Source: Diphasiastrum complanatum (taxonomy: Eukaryota; Streptophyta; Lycopodiopsida; Lycopodiales; Lycopodiaceae). Taken from it: a stretch of DNA of 64,000 nt. Below the pieces are notes generated by a model, which saw only the letters and a program-made list of their open reading frames with translations, was not told the DNA's origin and searched no databases. The stretch is from the NCBI GenBank assembly GCA_029204225.1, contig CM055100.1, positions 15,672,600-15,736,599 of the forward strand, in the 5' to 3' direction. Below are positions 21,586 to 33,129 of the stretch, piece after piece (position 1 is the stretch's first letter; every line of letters starts with the position of its first letter). A program made the translations under genes and the position numbers.

Positions 21586-21910
21586 GTCGGATATTCCAGA
21601 AGCATTCAGATCACGCCACGTTTAAAACATCTCACCACTCAGCGCCTTCCAAGTGGCAGTGTGACTCGTGGCTATCATCCAGACGGGCGGGCCTAAACGA
21701 CCCCGTGCCCACTGCAGGCAGAATTTCCAAACACAATACAACAGAAACTCTCTACCGTCAGATCTTCTAAGCAGCATTCAGATCACGCCACGTTGAAAAT
21801 ATCCTACCACTCAGAAGACTCCACGTGGCAGGGAGAACGCGTGGCTATCATGCAGGCGGGCGCGCCTAACCGTCGTGGCCACAAAGGCGAAGACGACAGC
21901 AGCCAGATTA
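21586..21910. repeat. Tandem duplication (period about 172 bp) upstream of the bZIP gene
   Basis: Two diverged copies start near 21586 and 21757. Both contain CATTCAGATCACGCCACGTT, ACCACTCAG and CGTGGCTATCAT at the same relative positions. The duplicated block lies just upstream of the probable bZIP transcription start, so it may double promoter elements. Confidence 0.85.
21821..21830. promoter_or_regulatory. G-box/ABRE-like element CCACGTGGCA
   Basis: A palindromic CACGTG core in the downstream unit of the tandem duplication. The paired position in the other unit reads CCAAGTGGCA, so only one copy keeps the core. Another CACGTG occurs near 21949. In plants such cores bind bZIP and bHLH factors; use here is inference. 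Confidence 0.5.
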
Positions 21911-22078
21911 TCCAAATACAAAATAATAAAAAGGACCCCGTTCACACCACGTGCTGCCTCATGCCCAAGTTTGGGCGTCTCTTAAGCGTCAAGGTCACGC
22001 TAATTAACATATTAATTACATGAAACCATTGTTTTTTGTTGTTGTTAGCATAAGAGAGGCATATGGCATGTTATGTCC

Positions 22079-22195
22079 TGAGTCAATAATAAGTGCTTCT
22101 TGGTTTCCAAGGGGAGGCTCGAACCTGGGACCAAAGAAACTTTGGATGCCAAGCTAACCAGTTGAGCCCAACCCCGTTGGTGAGTCAATAATAAG
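22079..22195 (-). mobile_element. Minimal tRNA-derived retroposon (SINE) with 15-bp TSDs
   Basis: Perfect direct repeats TGAGTCAATAATAAG (22079-22093 and 22181-22195) flank an 87-bp insert. On the minus strand the insert has a box A-like TGGGCTCAACTGG (22158-22170) and a box B-like GGTTCGAGCCT (22115-22125) at tRNA spacing, then ends in a short hairpin CTTGGAAACCAAG. The T-arm does not pair properly, so it is not an active tRNA gene. The direct repeats are the signature of target-primed insertion. There is no body beyond the tRNA-like head and no poly-A or poly-T tail, which is unusual for a SINE. Confidence 0.72.
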
Positions 22196-22281
22196 CGGTG
22201 TAGTAAGGAGGAGGAAGAGGATATTTTGGAGACTCAATAATGTGGTGTAGTAAGGAGGAGGAAGAGGATATCTTGGAGACT
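22186..22281. repeat. Tandem duplication, 2 x about 48 bp
   Basis: Two copies of a unit containing GTGTAGTAAGGAGGAGGAAG and ending TTGGAGACT, directly adjoining the retroposon. The second unit has CAATAATG where the first has CAATAATAAG. Confidence 0.9.
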
Positions 22282-22554
22282 GGGATTGGCCTGTCGAGAT
22301 ATGCATGTGGATTATATTTTTTCCGCACGAGCCTTGGCATGTTGCAACCGACTAAAACTCGCACCACCAAGCTTGTTGGCCAGCTAGTCTCTTAAGTATA
22401 GGGTGAAAAGTCTCTTAGCAAGGATTTTAGACCTTCAAAGTGCCATGAGAGCACGATAAATGTCATAAAGTCCCTGCCTAAGACTTTCCCATCTGTAGAG
22501 ACCTACTAGCCTAGCCCTTTAAGGTCGTAATACCTTGCCTGAGCAGATTACTTG

Positions 22555-22557
<3 letters not shown>

Positions 22558-22631
<74 letters not shown>
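22558..22631. repeat. (TC)n microsatellite, about 74 bp
   Basis: A pure CT/TC tract; the Ser-Leu reading frame through it is an artefact. Confidence 0.97.
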
Positions 22632-22634
<3 letters not shown>

Positions 22635-23331
22635 AACTAATTTAGTTTTGTGGCTAGTCATCTGCTCTCATATTAATATACATCTTATTATCGTAATGCT
22701 CTGTGCTCATGTTTTCTTTGTATTTTGTAGTGACCTCCACTAGCACAATTTCCAACCACACAATTGCAGTGCCACAATATTTGGAAAAACAAGCTGGCTA
22801 CTAAGACATTATGCTAGAATGACCATCATGACAGCTGGCTTATAATTAGACTATTTTGCCAGAATGGCCACCCTTGACAGTTGGCATACTAATACATCTT
22901 TCGAAGAGCCTCTCGAAGCACATTTGCAGGATCTTTGTTCTTCTTATCCTCTTTGGCTTCATAAAATGTGTGCAATATTCTAGACCAGGTTAGAGCTCAG
23001 AAAGTAAATGAAATTCTCCGTAGCTTCTATGGGCGCAACCAGCATGGGCTCTTGCAGCACAATGCTGAGCGAACCTGGTAGCACTGCTTTGGCACCCATT
23101 GTAAAAAAAGTAGCACGTTCAATCACTGACCTGTAAGTTCAATTGTACAACACAAATTCTCAGCAATGTTTCTAAATTCTCACTAGTCTCAGAGGTTTGA
23201 TGCTCGGAGTCTGGAGATTGGAGTCTATTAAGGAAGTACACTCCCTGCGATCAGCTCAGCAGTATGCTACTTTCCGTCAATCGTAAACTGACAAGCAGTG
23301 TGATCAATTCATGCTTCAGATCTAGAAAATT
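22632..23331. other. Unassigned DNA
   Basis: No coding or mobile-element signature was recognised. Confidence 0.5.
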
Positions 23332-23445
23332 ACATGCAAGAAAGTAGCATACTTCGCCTTTCTCCCCCACCTTCGCACTCGCGTAAACATGCAGGAAAGT
23401 AGCATACGTCGCCTTTCTTCCCCCACCTTCGCACTCGCATTACGC
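23332..23445. repeat. Tandem duplication, period about 55 bp
   Basis: Two copies of ACATGCA(A/G)GAAAGTAGCATAC followed by TCGCCTTTCT and CCCCCACCTTCGCACTCGC. It leads directly into the second G/C-rich island. Confidence 0.85.
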
Positions 23446-23541
23446 AAGGGAAGGCCCGAGGGGCTCGGGCCTTTCTTGTAGTTCGGACGCCCTCCCTCGG
23501 GGCAGGGCCCTCCCAGCACAGAAGGCCCTTGGGGCAAGGCC

Positions 23542-23577
<36 letters not shown>
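23446..23577. repeat. G/C-rich hairpin island ending in a 35-base poly-C run
   Basis: A perfect 10-bp stem, AAGGCCCGAG (23451-23460) pairing with CTCGGGCCTT (23464-23473) around a three-base loop. More GGCCC/GGGCC blocks follow, then 35 C (23543-23577). The layout parallels the island at 16499-16665. Confidence 0.8.
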
Positions 23578-23582
<5 letters not shown>

Positions 23583-23979
23583 AAGGCAACGAGATTTGGT
23601 TTTATTTTATGAAATAGTATTTAACCTCCAAACCAGGTTTCCTCAATCTCCTATCATAATGTACGTCCATTTTTCTCGCTTTCTATGAAATAATATTCCA
23701 CGTATGAAGTAGAACACATTCATCCTATCCAAATGTAACTCCATATCCTCATGCTTGTTTGAAAAATAGTTGAAGTAATGATTGGCAAATCCATTTTAAT
23801 CAATTACTTTTGTGTTGGTTCTACTTGGTTGATCAACAAGAGTGTATGTCTAGATTGAACATCTTGTGGCTCAATCGTATCGCTATTGCACATGATACAT
23901 GTTTATGCTTCTTGTCATATATGATTGAAGCACGAATCTCTTTTATAGAGTCCCTTTAACAAAAGGTCAAAATGCATAG

Positions 23980-25300
23980 AGATTTATATAAAGTATAATC
24001 AATTAACTTTACATATGCGACTAAGAGCATAGAACACCTAACTATTAGCATCTTGATGTACCATAATTATAATCAAATTTCTCCATCAACTTGACCCATT
24101 TGAGTTTTGACCCTTAAGATCAAGTTGATTGCAAAAATACTTTAGAGACTAATGATGAGTACACATAAACTTGCTAACAAAAAAATAGTGATACCAAGTT
24201 TAGTGAATGAAGAATACCACAAAGTTTTTTTTTATTGTATATCTTGTATGAGAATTGATTATCTCTTATTCTCAAAATCCATCAGTTACCCTCTTGTAAT
24301 AGAGCTACTCTAATTGCAAAATTTCTTGTGTCAATCTTCATGACATAAGATTTATCTTAATTCACAATTACGAAAGGAGACCTAAAAGAACCAAATCCAT
24401 GAGAGCTCAAAAGCTTTCTAACTAATCTTACAATACAATGGGTAGGCTAGGCCTTCCTTTTGTACTTCTCATTCCTTCAAACAACATTGAGAGGTGGTGT
24501 TACTTTAGCAAAATCTTCATTGAACTTTCAAAAGAAAACATTAGAGCCTAAAAACAATTTCAACCATCCAACAATTCTAGAAACTAGCCATTCGATTATT
24601 AACCTAATCTTTTCATAATCAATTTTCTAATTAGCTGTGAACTGACTTCAAATGCTAGGTACAACAATTCATGTTTCAAGAATTTACATTTGGATATATT
24701 TTAGCATACAACCTTTTCTACCCAAGAATATTTAGCACAATATGGAGGCGTTTGACATGCTACATTTTATTGTAGATGAGTATGTCATTTAAATAAACCA
24801 CCACAACTCTTTTTCATATATGGACAAAATGAATCGCTCTTGATTTGCTAAAACATAACAAGAACATTAGTTAAATTAATTGGTAAACTATAAATTTGTA
24901 ATAGCCAAAACCTAGTTTTAAATTCAATCTTGGTAACATCACTATAATGGACTCTAATTTGGTGACATCTTATTCTAAGATCAATCTTAATTAATTATTG
25001 AGCTCCAGCAAGCTAGTTTGCAAGATCATTTATTCTAGATTAAGTGTATTGATGTTTCATGATAACTTTATTTGGCCCCTTGTAATTGATGCACATGGGT
25101 ATGCCCCCATCATTTTTATTTTTTAAAAGGAGAGGTGCAGACCATGGTGACTTTTTGGGTCGAATATGTCCCATTCTAAGGGGGCCTCTATTTGTCAAGC
25201 CACCTCATCCTCTTATTTCTAGCTACATATGTAAGGTCACAAAAGAGAAGTTGGCTCCCTAGCAATACATCTATCCACCAATTATCCATGATTGTTTAGT
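23980..25300 (-). pseudogene. Decayed Ty3/gypsy RT-RNase H, no long ORF
   Basis: Conceptual reading of the minus strand across many stops and frameshifts shows an ordered gypsy polymerase. In order: KKSPWSAPLLLKNKNDGG and MCINYKGPNKV (about 25190-25080), LAGAQ then IKIDLRIRCHQIRV (about 25000), VVVVYLNDILIYNK with the second catalytic Asp region degenerated (about 24800), EDFAKVTPPLNVV (about 24500), the RNase H region KIDTRNFAIRVALLQEGN (about 24310), and FYALSRICKVN (about 24020), like the VADALSR motif. It is much older than the gypsy element at 29.7-36.8 kb. Confidence 0.78.
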
Positions 25301-25871
25301 ATGGGTGGTGATCGAAAGCTCTTCAACTAAGGATATTTTCCCTCCTAGTTCATAATACGGAACCCTCATAAATGATTTCTACTATTCTAACCCTAGTGAT
25401 GGAGCTCTCTTCAACAAAGCTTCCTCCTCGGACTCAAATAGCCCTTCCACACTACAACTTAAGAGACTGGGACTCTATCTTATGTCGCAGATTGTTTCTT
25501 CTCCCAACACCAAGAGTAACTCTAGCAATTCAAATTCGGAGATGGATACGACAGTTTGGTTGCCTCTTCTTCCCACAACCAACCTTTGACTCTTAAGATT
25601 GGAAATGTGAAAGAATCAGATCCGTGAACTGTCAAAGCATTGCTCAAACCAACAATCCTAGTTATTAGTGAACGATAGCATCGACATTCTAGATGGAGTT
25701 CTACGATAAAATCGGATCTCTCTTCCAAACAAGTATTGTGACTTGTTGCAAAGTTAAAAACTTTGAACTAAATATCATTCGATATGACCGAAAAATGAAA
25801 TTAAATTATGCTCATATTAGGTTTATCCATCTATACGACTATAAGAAATTACACCATCGACAATGCGTTAA
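25301..25871. other. Unassigned DNA between two retroelement remnants
   Basis: This may contain upstream gypsy protease or linker sequence, but no motif was secure. Frames on both strands at 25372-25728 lack family signatures. Confidence 0.4.
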
Positions 25872-26108
25872 TGTTTATTCTTAGCAGCAAGCAGTGTTTA
25901 GTTCTTTAGCAATCGAATCTTATATGGCAGTAAGAGCTGAATAAGGGATCAAAAGGCAATCCACTTGATTCCTCTATTGTGTACGACAAAACACTGAAAG
26001 CTCAGAGCTACATACACTCTCAACGATAGAACAAGGAAGATGCAAACTCTCGATCCTCAATTACAATGAAAATGAGATACATATAGGAGCGAGTATGAGT
26101 TCGGCACA
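25872..26108 (-). repeat. Candidate 3' LTR of copia element 2
   Basis: On the minus strand a purine tract AAAGGGG (26109-26115) is followed by TGTGCCGAACTC at 26108, as expected for PPT then LTR. A TATA-like TATATGTA follows. The end at about 25872 (AATAAACA) is weakly supported. Confidence 0.4.
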
Positions 26109-26225
26109 CCCCTTTAACAGGAAGGTGTGACATTATGAGTAGTTTAAGATTATCCATTCTAGACTAATGAGATGCTGACATGTGTATTATCACTGATTTG
26201 GCATTCTGCCATGTCATTCTAAACT

Positions 26226-26980
26226 TATTAGGTGATGACACATGTATAACGTGTCGCGACTGCACTTAGGACTCCAAGAATGCTCCTCTGTTTCTCGAAC
26301 AAACCTTTGTCTAAGGCCTTTGTGAAGATGTCAGCAACCATCTTCATTCCAATGAAAGTAGTCTGCAGCTTCTTTTCGATCAGATCCCTTATCAAGTGGT
26401 ACTTGATTGCAATGTGTTTCGTCCTTGAGTGAAACACGAGATCCTTTGTCAGGTGTATTGCGGATGTATTGTCCATCTGCAAAATCAGAGGCTCATTCCT
26501 CATTTCACCTAGTTCGTCAAGGAACTATTTGAGCCAAGCGATTTCATTGGCCATCTTCACTACTGCTACGTATCCTGCTTCGCATAATGACTGAGCTATG
26601 ATGGTCTGCTTTTTGTTGACCTAGAGAATTGCTGCTCTTGTTGCGATGGTACATCCTCTTGAGACACTTTTGCAGTCATCCTTAAGATATGCCCAGCTGG
26701 CATCACTGTATGAAAGCATCTGGAATCCTGCATCACGAGAATAACACAACTCAAAATCCTTTGTTACTTGAAGGTACTACAAGATTCACGATCTTCCAAT
26801 GAGTCGAGCCTGGATTCGTACTGAATTGACTCATCTTGAACACGACATAAGCAATGTCAGGGCGTGTGTTATCTGCAAGATACATTAATGATCCGATTAG
26901 CTGTATGTATGGTGTATGTTGCATCAATTCTCTTTCCTCTTCAGTCTTCGAACAATCTTCATTCGTCAGGATTGTTCTTT
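26226..26980 (-). pseudogene. Copia element 2: RNase H
   Basis: Copia RNase H pieces are readable with stops: YSDASWAYLKDDCKS, the SLCEAGYVAVVKMANEIAWLK equivalent of the AEAEY region, and the C-terminal QMDNTSAIHLTKD ... RTKHIAIKYHLIRD. It ends with DIFTKALDKGLFEKQR near 26290. It lies downstream of the RT fragment of the same element. Confidence 0.85.
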
Positions 26981-28217
26981 AAAGCATTGGAGTATTTACT
27001 CCTTTGCAATTTATCATCCCGAAATCTTCTAGGATTTTCTGGGTATATCTGGACTTATGAAGGTACAATTTTCCTTCGTCATAGTTCCTGTCAATCTGTA
27101 AGCCAAGATAACATCTAGCTTCTCCTAGGTCTGTAATCTCAAAATGTTTCGAGATCTCATTCTTCACTTCTACAATCAGACCTTCGCTTCTGCATAGTAT
27201 CATGGTGTCGTCCACATACACAACAACAATGATGATCTCCACATCTGTGATTCTTACATAAACATTGGAATCGACTATCAATGGCTCGAATCCTAAGGAT
27301 CTCAGGGCTTGATCTTTCTTCTTATACCATTGTCGCGCTGATTGCTACAGACCATAGATACTCTTGTGCATTCGGCATGCATAGGTAGGAAGTGTTTCGG
27401 AGATATAACCTGGAGGTTGATCCATGTAGACTTCTTCGTCTAATTCACCATGTAGGAATGTTGTCTTCTCATCAACGATGTGAACCTTGAGGTCGTATGC
27501 AACTGCATATGCAAATAGTAGGCGTAAAGAAGCATGTTTGACCACTGGAGAGAAGGTCTCAACGTAGTCAATGCCGTACTTCTGAGAAAAATCCTTCGCC
27601 ACAAGTCTGGCCTTGTATCTTGAAACATCTCCATTCGGTCCATACTTGATTTTGTAAACCCATTTGCATTGCACTATTTTTAGCTTCTCTTGCATTGGTT
27701 GCAGTGTCCATACCTCATTTTTCTTCATGGATTCAATTTCTTCGTTCATGGCTTGGATCCATTTGTCCTTCTCTGGACATTCAATTGCTTCTTCGAATGT
27801 TTGTGGTTCTCCATTGAATCCACAAAACTCTTCAAATGTAGAAGCTGAGCTACCTGGCACAAATCTTGTTGGCGCTCTTTGCTCTCTTGTTGATTTTCTG
27901 GGGGATCCTTCTGGTACTACAATGCTCTTGCCTTTATTTGTTCTGCTAGGTCCAAAACTGTTTCGGTTTACAGGTGTAGTAGCAGTAGGCAAGCTTGCAA
28001 ATCTTTCTTCGTCTGATTCATCGCTTGATTGAACATCTTCATCTGAGTATTCGTCCTCTGCTCCCTCTGTCGCGGTTGATAGAACATAATATTGTATTCC
28101 AAGAACTTCATAACTGACAGGATCATTGTTGGCCATTGTTCTGGTCGCATTGAACTTGACGTCTCTGACTGTCTTCACTGTGTTCGTCTTTGGCATAAAG
28201 ATACTGTAGTATGACAA
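26981..28217 (-). pseudogene. Copia element 2: integrase tail and reverse transcriptase
   Basis: Starts in the integrase C-terminal extension (Ser/Glu/Asp-rich, RKSTREQRAPTRFV). It proceeds through RT: WIQAMNEEIESMKKNEVW, CKWVYKIKYGPNGDV, ARLVAKDFSQKYGIDYVETF, then the IVDEKTTFLHGELDEEVYMDQP region and the catalytic VYVDDTMIL. A stop interrupts just after KSIYGL (about 27345). The domain order is complete but the frame is broken, so the copy is inactive. Confidence 0.9.
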
Positions 28218-28244
28218 ATAATTGTCATATCCTATAAGATATTC

Positions 28245-29180
28245 TTATTCTGCTTTCTCATCAAGCTTCTTTTGAAGCTTGTCAGGAACATGTGCATATG
28301 CTGCACAACCAAAGATTTGAATATGAGTCAGATTGGGTTTTCTGCCCCAACATAGTTTGTGTGGTGTTGTGTGAGGAACACCATATTTTCCTGTCCTATT
28401 CTGAATGTAGGCAATTGTAGCTACTGCTTCAGCCCACAACGCTTTTGGAGCCTTTGAATAGGCCATCATGCACCTAGCGGCTTCCATAAGAGTCCTGTTC
28501 TTTCTTTCTGCAATACCATTGTGATGCGGTGAATAGGATGTTGTCCTTCTATGACCAATTCTCGATCATTGCAGAAATTAGAGAATCGGTTTGAGATGTA
28601 TTCTCCACCTCGATCTGTTTTGATCTGCTTCACTTTATTTCCTGTGCATCTTTCTACCTAGTTCACATATTATAATGCCTCTGATTTGTTGTGAATGAAG
28701 TAAATTCGTGCGAACTTACTGTAGTCATCAATAAAGATGATATAGTACTTCGAGCCTCCTACAGAGATCACGTCGAAAGGTCCACAGATGTCCGAATGTA
28801 CTAGCTCCAGAATTTTTGTCATTCTGTAGGAGTCCTTGACAAAAGGAGTATGTGACATCTTACCTTTTATACATGCATCACAGGTCATCGAACTGGTTGC
28901 ATTCGAGATGCTCACCCCTGTGATAGCTCCATGATGGCTTGCTTGATACAATGCCATTAAGTTCATATGGCATAGTCTCATGTGCCATAGAATGTCTGAC
29001 GAATCATCATGGGTTTGATGTAATTGACCTGCAGGTAGGCGTACCTTCAAGTAATTCAAGTTGTCTTTTCTTCTACCTCGTGTAATCAATGTACTAGTGT
29101 CTGCATCAACAATGTTACATGTTTCATGTGAAAACGTCACACGCATCCCAGCATCTGCTATCCTTGCAACTGATACCAAG
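28245..29180 (-). pseudogene. Copia element 2: GAG-pre-integrase and integrase
   Basis: Visible parts are LWHMRLCHMNLMAL, CDACIKGKM, then HSDICGPFDVISVGGSKYYI (catalytic Asp) and IFIDDYSKFARIYFI. After frame breaks near 28500-28670 come MEAARCMMAYSKAPKALWAEA and IFGCAAYAHVP. At least two frameshifts or stops lie between the segments. Confidence 0.87.
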
Positions 29181-29749
29181 TCTTGTTGTAATGTAGGTAC
29201 GAACAGAACGTCTTCGAGTCGTCTGTCTCTGTTGTTTGTGTTGAGCCACTACGAACCAATACCATTCACTTGATGTTTTGATTTGTCTAAGAATAATAAA
29301 TCTGGATGGATCTACACTCTGAAAGTCAGAAATTATCCGTCTTGATGTAATGAAGTGTGAGGTTGCTCCTGAATCAAGGATTACCTCCCGTGTCTCAAGT
29401 GTCGATACTGCACAGATGTAGGCGGTCGAATTTCCATGATTCGATCTTTCTTCGCTCATCTTCGAGCTTTTTGGCTCTTTGACGTAGGACGAACTATTAT
29501 TGTTCTCCCATTTCCCTTGAGCATGTTTGTTTCTTGGGTCCTGGTAACAGTCCATGGCTGCATGACCCTTCTTGTGACAATGGATACACTCAATCTTCGG
29601 ATTGAGCCAGCACGAATCGATAGTATGTCCTTCGAGTCTGCATCTGACACATGTTTTCTTGTCCTCATTCTGTTGTTTAGGCTTTCCTTTTGTTCTTCCA
29701 ACTGCAGATTGTCCATTGAGTGACAAAACCAATAGAATAGTGACTTCAA
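29124..29749 (-). pseudogene. Copia element 2: gag C-terminus and protease
   Basis: Two consecutive CX2CX4HX4C zinc knuckles, CVRCRLEGHTIDSC and CIHCHKKGHAAMDC, precede the protease site ILDSGATSHF. The N-terminal half of gag is missing: at about 29750 the sequence changes abruptly to the plus-strand gypsy pol. A matching gag N-terminal piece lies on the opposite strand at 33838-34070. Confidence 0.87.
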
Positions 29750-29754
29750 GACAT

Positions 29755-31554
29755 TGAAATAGCTTACTATCGATGTAAGTTAAATCTTGGTATTCAGGGG
29801 TACCAAGATGAAATAAACTTTCAGATAATGCACCTGGATCAAACAGACATTGTTCTTGGGAGAGATTGGCTCTACAGTTTAGGACCTTCCCTCCATAGAA
29901 ACTATCAGGAGAACACCCTCAGCTTTCAGTATAAAGGCCGAGAGATCCAGTTGCATGGGGAGCATGATGTTCCCAACAGCCCTATGGTCTGCAGTTCAGA
30001 GCTCTGTCAGCTAATCGGAGATGAAGACCATCAGGTATTCTTATGTGACTTTCAGTTTATTCCTGAAGTTTCTATTTCCAGTTCTATTCAGCAGAAAATC
30101 AGTAAATTAGAAACTTTATTGTCTAAATTTAAAGATGTTTTTCCTGAAGATTTGCCACATGGTTTACCACCTAGCAGAGAGGTAGATCATGTAATAAACC
30201 TAGTACCAGGTACAGCACTTGTTTCTAAACCTCCGTATCGGGTCAGCCGAACAGAGGATGAAGAAATAACTAGGCAGTTAACAGACTATCTTGGGAAAGG
30301 CCAAATTCAGACCAGTAGTTCACCATGGGCCTCACCAGTCCTATTGGTGAAAAAGAAAGAGGGGTCTATGCGTCTTTGCGTAGATTACAGAGCCCTCAAT
30401 AAAGTCACAATTAAGAATAAATACCCTATGCCTCGGGCAGACGAGTTGTTTGATCAACTCGACGGGGCTAAGTTTTTCAGGAAAATAGACCTCAGATCGG
30501 GATATCATCAAGTCCGTATAAAATCGGAAGATGTCTCGAAAACAGCCTTTAGGACTCGTCACGGTCATTATGAGTTTAAGGTGATGCCATTTGGGCTCAC
30601 AAATGCTCCAGCTACCTTTATGACCTTGATGAACAGTGTCCTCAGACCATACTTGGGTAAGTTTGTAGTCGTATTTTTAGATGACATCCTCGTCTACAGC
30701 AAAACGAGGAAGGAGCATCTAAAACACCTCAGAAAGGTGTTTCGACTGCTCAGAAAGCATAAGCTTTATGCTAAACAATCCAAGTGTGAATTCTTCGTTG
30801 AAGAAGTAGCATATTTGGGTCACATTATCTCTTTAGATGGGATTAAGATGGGCCCAAATAAGGTTAAAGCCATACTCAGTTGGCTGAGACCTCAGAATAT
30901 TTTGGAACTTCAAATCTTTCTTGGTCTGGCGGGATATTACAGACGATTTGTCAAGGAATATGCTCAGATAGCAGTCCCTATGACAAATCTCCTTAAGGGG
31001 AAGGGAAAGGAGTTCATTTGGGAGTCCGCACAACAGGAGAGCTTTGATGCTCTCAAAACAGCCTTAGCTACAACACCAGTTTTAAAAGTCGTCGACCCCA
31101 ATCAGCCATTTGTGGTCGAAACAGATGCTAGCGACTTTGCAGTAGGTGTTGTGCTAACTCAGGGTGGACGACCAGTTGCGTTAGAGAGTAAAAAACTCGA
31201 GCCAGCACAGACTAGGTATAGTGCCTATGAAAAGAAACTCTTTTCTATAGTCCATGCCCTTAAGACTTGGAGGCATTATTTGTATGGTGCCAACTTTGAG
31301 GTCCTGACAGACCATGAGAGTCTCAGATACCTTTGCAATCAACCTGAGCTTAGAGGTCGGAAAGCTCGTTGGGCAGAGTTGATGCAAGAGTTTGACATGT
31401 CTATCAGATATAGGCGTGGAAAATTCAATACAGTAGCAGATGCCCTTAGCAGAATGCCTATGATAAACGAGCTGAGTTTTACTCAGATTCGTAATGAGTT
31501 ACTCGAGTCCTTGAGAGGGAAATGCCAGCATGATGCATTCTTCTCTATTATCTG
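29755..31554 (+). pseudogene. Gypsy element (3' half): protease end, RT and RNase H
   Basis: Opens in the C-terminal part of a retropepsin ([20 protein letters not shown]). A full chromovirus-like RT follows: [48 protein letters not shown] and the catalytic [12 protein letters not shown]. Then comes RNase [36 protein letters not shown]. The first Met (29828) is internal; the true frame begins upstream without a start. A TGA at 31552-31554 ends it prematurely. The N-terminal protease and gag of this element are on the other strand at 34128-35573. Confidence 0.93.
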
Positions 31555-33118
31555 AAACTCAGTCCAGAACAGACAATTACAGACTCCAGAACCAGTTCCC
31601 GGGGCTGGTGCCAGTTCATCCAAGAATACGGCAGCTTCCGTTGAGGATGATGATGAGTCCGAGTATACGTCATCAGATGACGTTGAGGATTCTGAGCCTG
31701 TATTACCCAAGCAAACCCTAGGGGTTGAGGGTCAGTTGACTCAAGGATTCAAATGGAAACAATATTCCATTCAGGATGAGTACTTGCTCTATAGAGATAG
31801 AGTATGTGTCCCCAATTCAGAGGATTATAGGCAGCAGGTCCTATATGAATGTCATGACAATCCTAGCGCGGGACACCCAGGCATACAGAAGACCTATGAG
31901 CTTCTTAGTAGGCAATTTTTCTGACCCAGTATGAAAAAGGACGTCCACCAGTATGTAACCAGTTGCCAGAAATGTCAAGTAAATAAAGCAGAGCGTTTAA
32001 AGGCAGGAGGGTTGTTGCATCCCTTAGAAATACCAGCTAGTAAATGGGAGAGTATCTCCATGGATTTTATAGTAGGCCTGCCTAAAACCCAAAAGGGTAA
32101 TGACGCTATATGGGTCACAGTTGACCGTCTGACCAAAATGGCTCATTTTATTCCGACCAAAACAATCGTTAGAGCTCCAGAGTTAGCGAGGTTGTTTGTA
32201 GACGGGCTATTTAAATTGTACGGTCTACCTTCCGGCATAGTCAGCGACCGGGACAGTAAGTTTACTGGAAATTTTTGGAGGGCAGTATTCCATCATCTCC
32301 ATACTAAACTTAATATGAGTACCACCGATCATCCACAGACGGACGGTCAAACAAAAAGGGTAAATCAAGTGTTGGAGGATATGCTTCGTGCATACGTCAG
32401 CAAGAAGCAGACTAATTGGGAGGAGTATCTCTCGATATTAGAGTTTGCTTACAACAGTACCAAACATTCAGCTACGGGATACAGCCCATTTATGCTGATG
32501 TACGGTTTTCAGCCACGCTCACCCACAGTTGTAGGGTTTAAACAAGAAAAAGTTGAAGCAGCCAGAAACGTTTTAGAAGACCTAAACCAGATGATAGAAC
32601 ATGCTAAGCGTAGCATTAGACAATCCCAGGATCGAGCCAGGCATTATGCAGATCCACACAGACGGGATGTGCAGTTCTCCACTGGTGAAAAAGTCTACTT
32701 GAGAGTCCCAATTGACTCTAAAACCCTCAAATCAGGAGTGTGTGCTAAGTTGTCTCCAAGGTATTGTGGTCCCTTTACCATCAGTAGGAGACTAGGCGAG
32801 GTCACCTATAAACTAGAACTCCCACACAGCAGTAAGGTTTTTCCAGTCTTTCATGTAAGTCAGTTACGAAAAGCCTTAACCAGATCAGACAATCTGGTAG
32901 GGGACAGTGTTCTAGTTCTCCCATTGGATCCTCAACAACCTCCACATGAACCAGAGGAGATTCTTAATAGTAGAGAGACGTAGACTCGTCATACTCTATA
33001 CCGAGAACATCTGGTTAAGTGGAATGCTCAGCCTGTTGAGAATGCCACTTGGGAAAGAGGCAGCGTCCTTCGCAAGATTTTTCCAGACTTTGTCTTAGAG
33101 GACCAAGACGGTTCTTAA
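31555..33118 (+). pseudogene. Gypsy element (3' half): integrase and chromodomain-like tail
   Basis: An acidic linker, then the H2C2 finger (CHDNPSAGHPG ... CQKCQ), interrupted by a TGA where a Trp codon is expected (31922-31924). The core has SMDFIVGLP (first Asp) and IVSDRDSKFTG (second Asp). Exactly 35 residues further, the catalytic Glu of the usual QTER motif is Lys (QTKR), so the D,D35E triad is lost. The C-terminus has the GPF/Y region (PRYCGPFTISRRL) and, after a TAG at 32981-32983, a chromodomain-like HLVKWNAQPVENATWE. It ends at TAA 33116-33118, within the polypurine tract. Confidence 0.92.
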
Positions 33119-33129
33119 GGGGGAGGGAG
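33117..33129 (+). other. Gypsy polypurine tract
   Basis: AAGGGGGAGGGAG lies directly against the TG of the LTR at 33130. It overlaps the pol stop codon, a compact arrangement typical of LTR elements. Confidence 0.9.

Noticed and set aside
21262-21625. Coding frames on both strands upstream of the bZIP gene
   Set aside because: Better explained as the GC-rich non-coding first exon and promoter; no domain was seen.
22094-22180. Functional tRNA gene
   Set aside because: Box A and B are present, but the T-arm and acceptor stem do not pair and it is flanked by target-site duplications.
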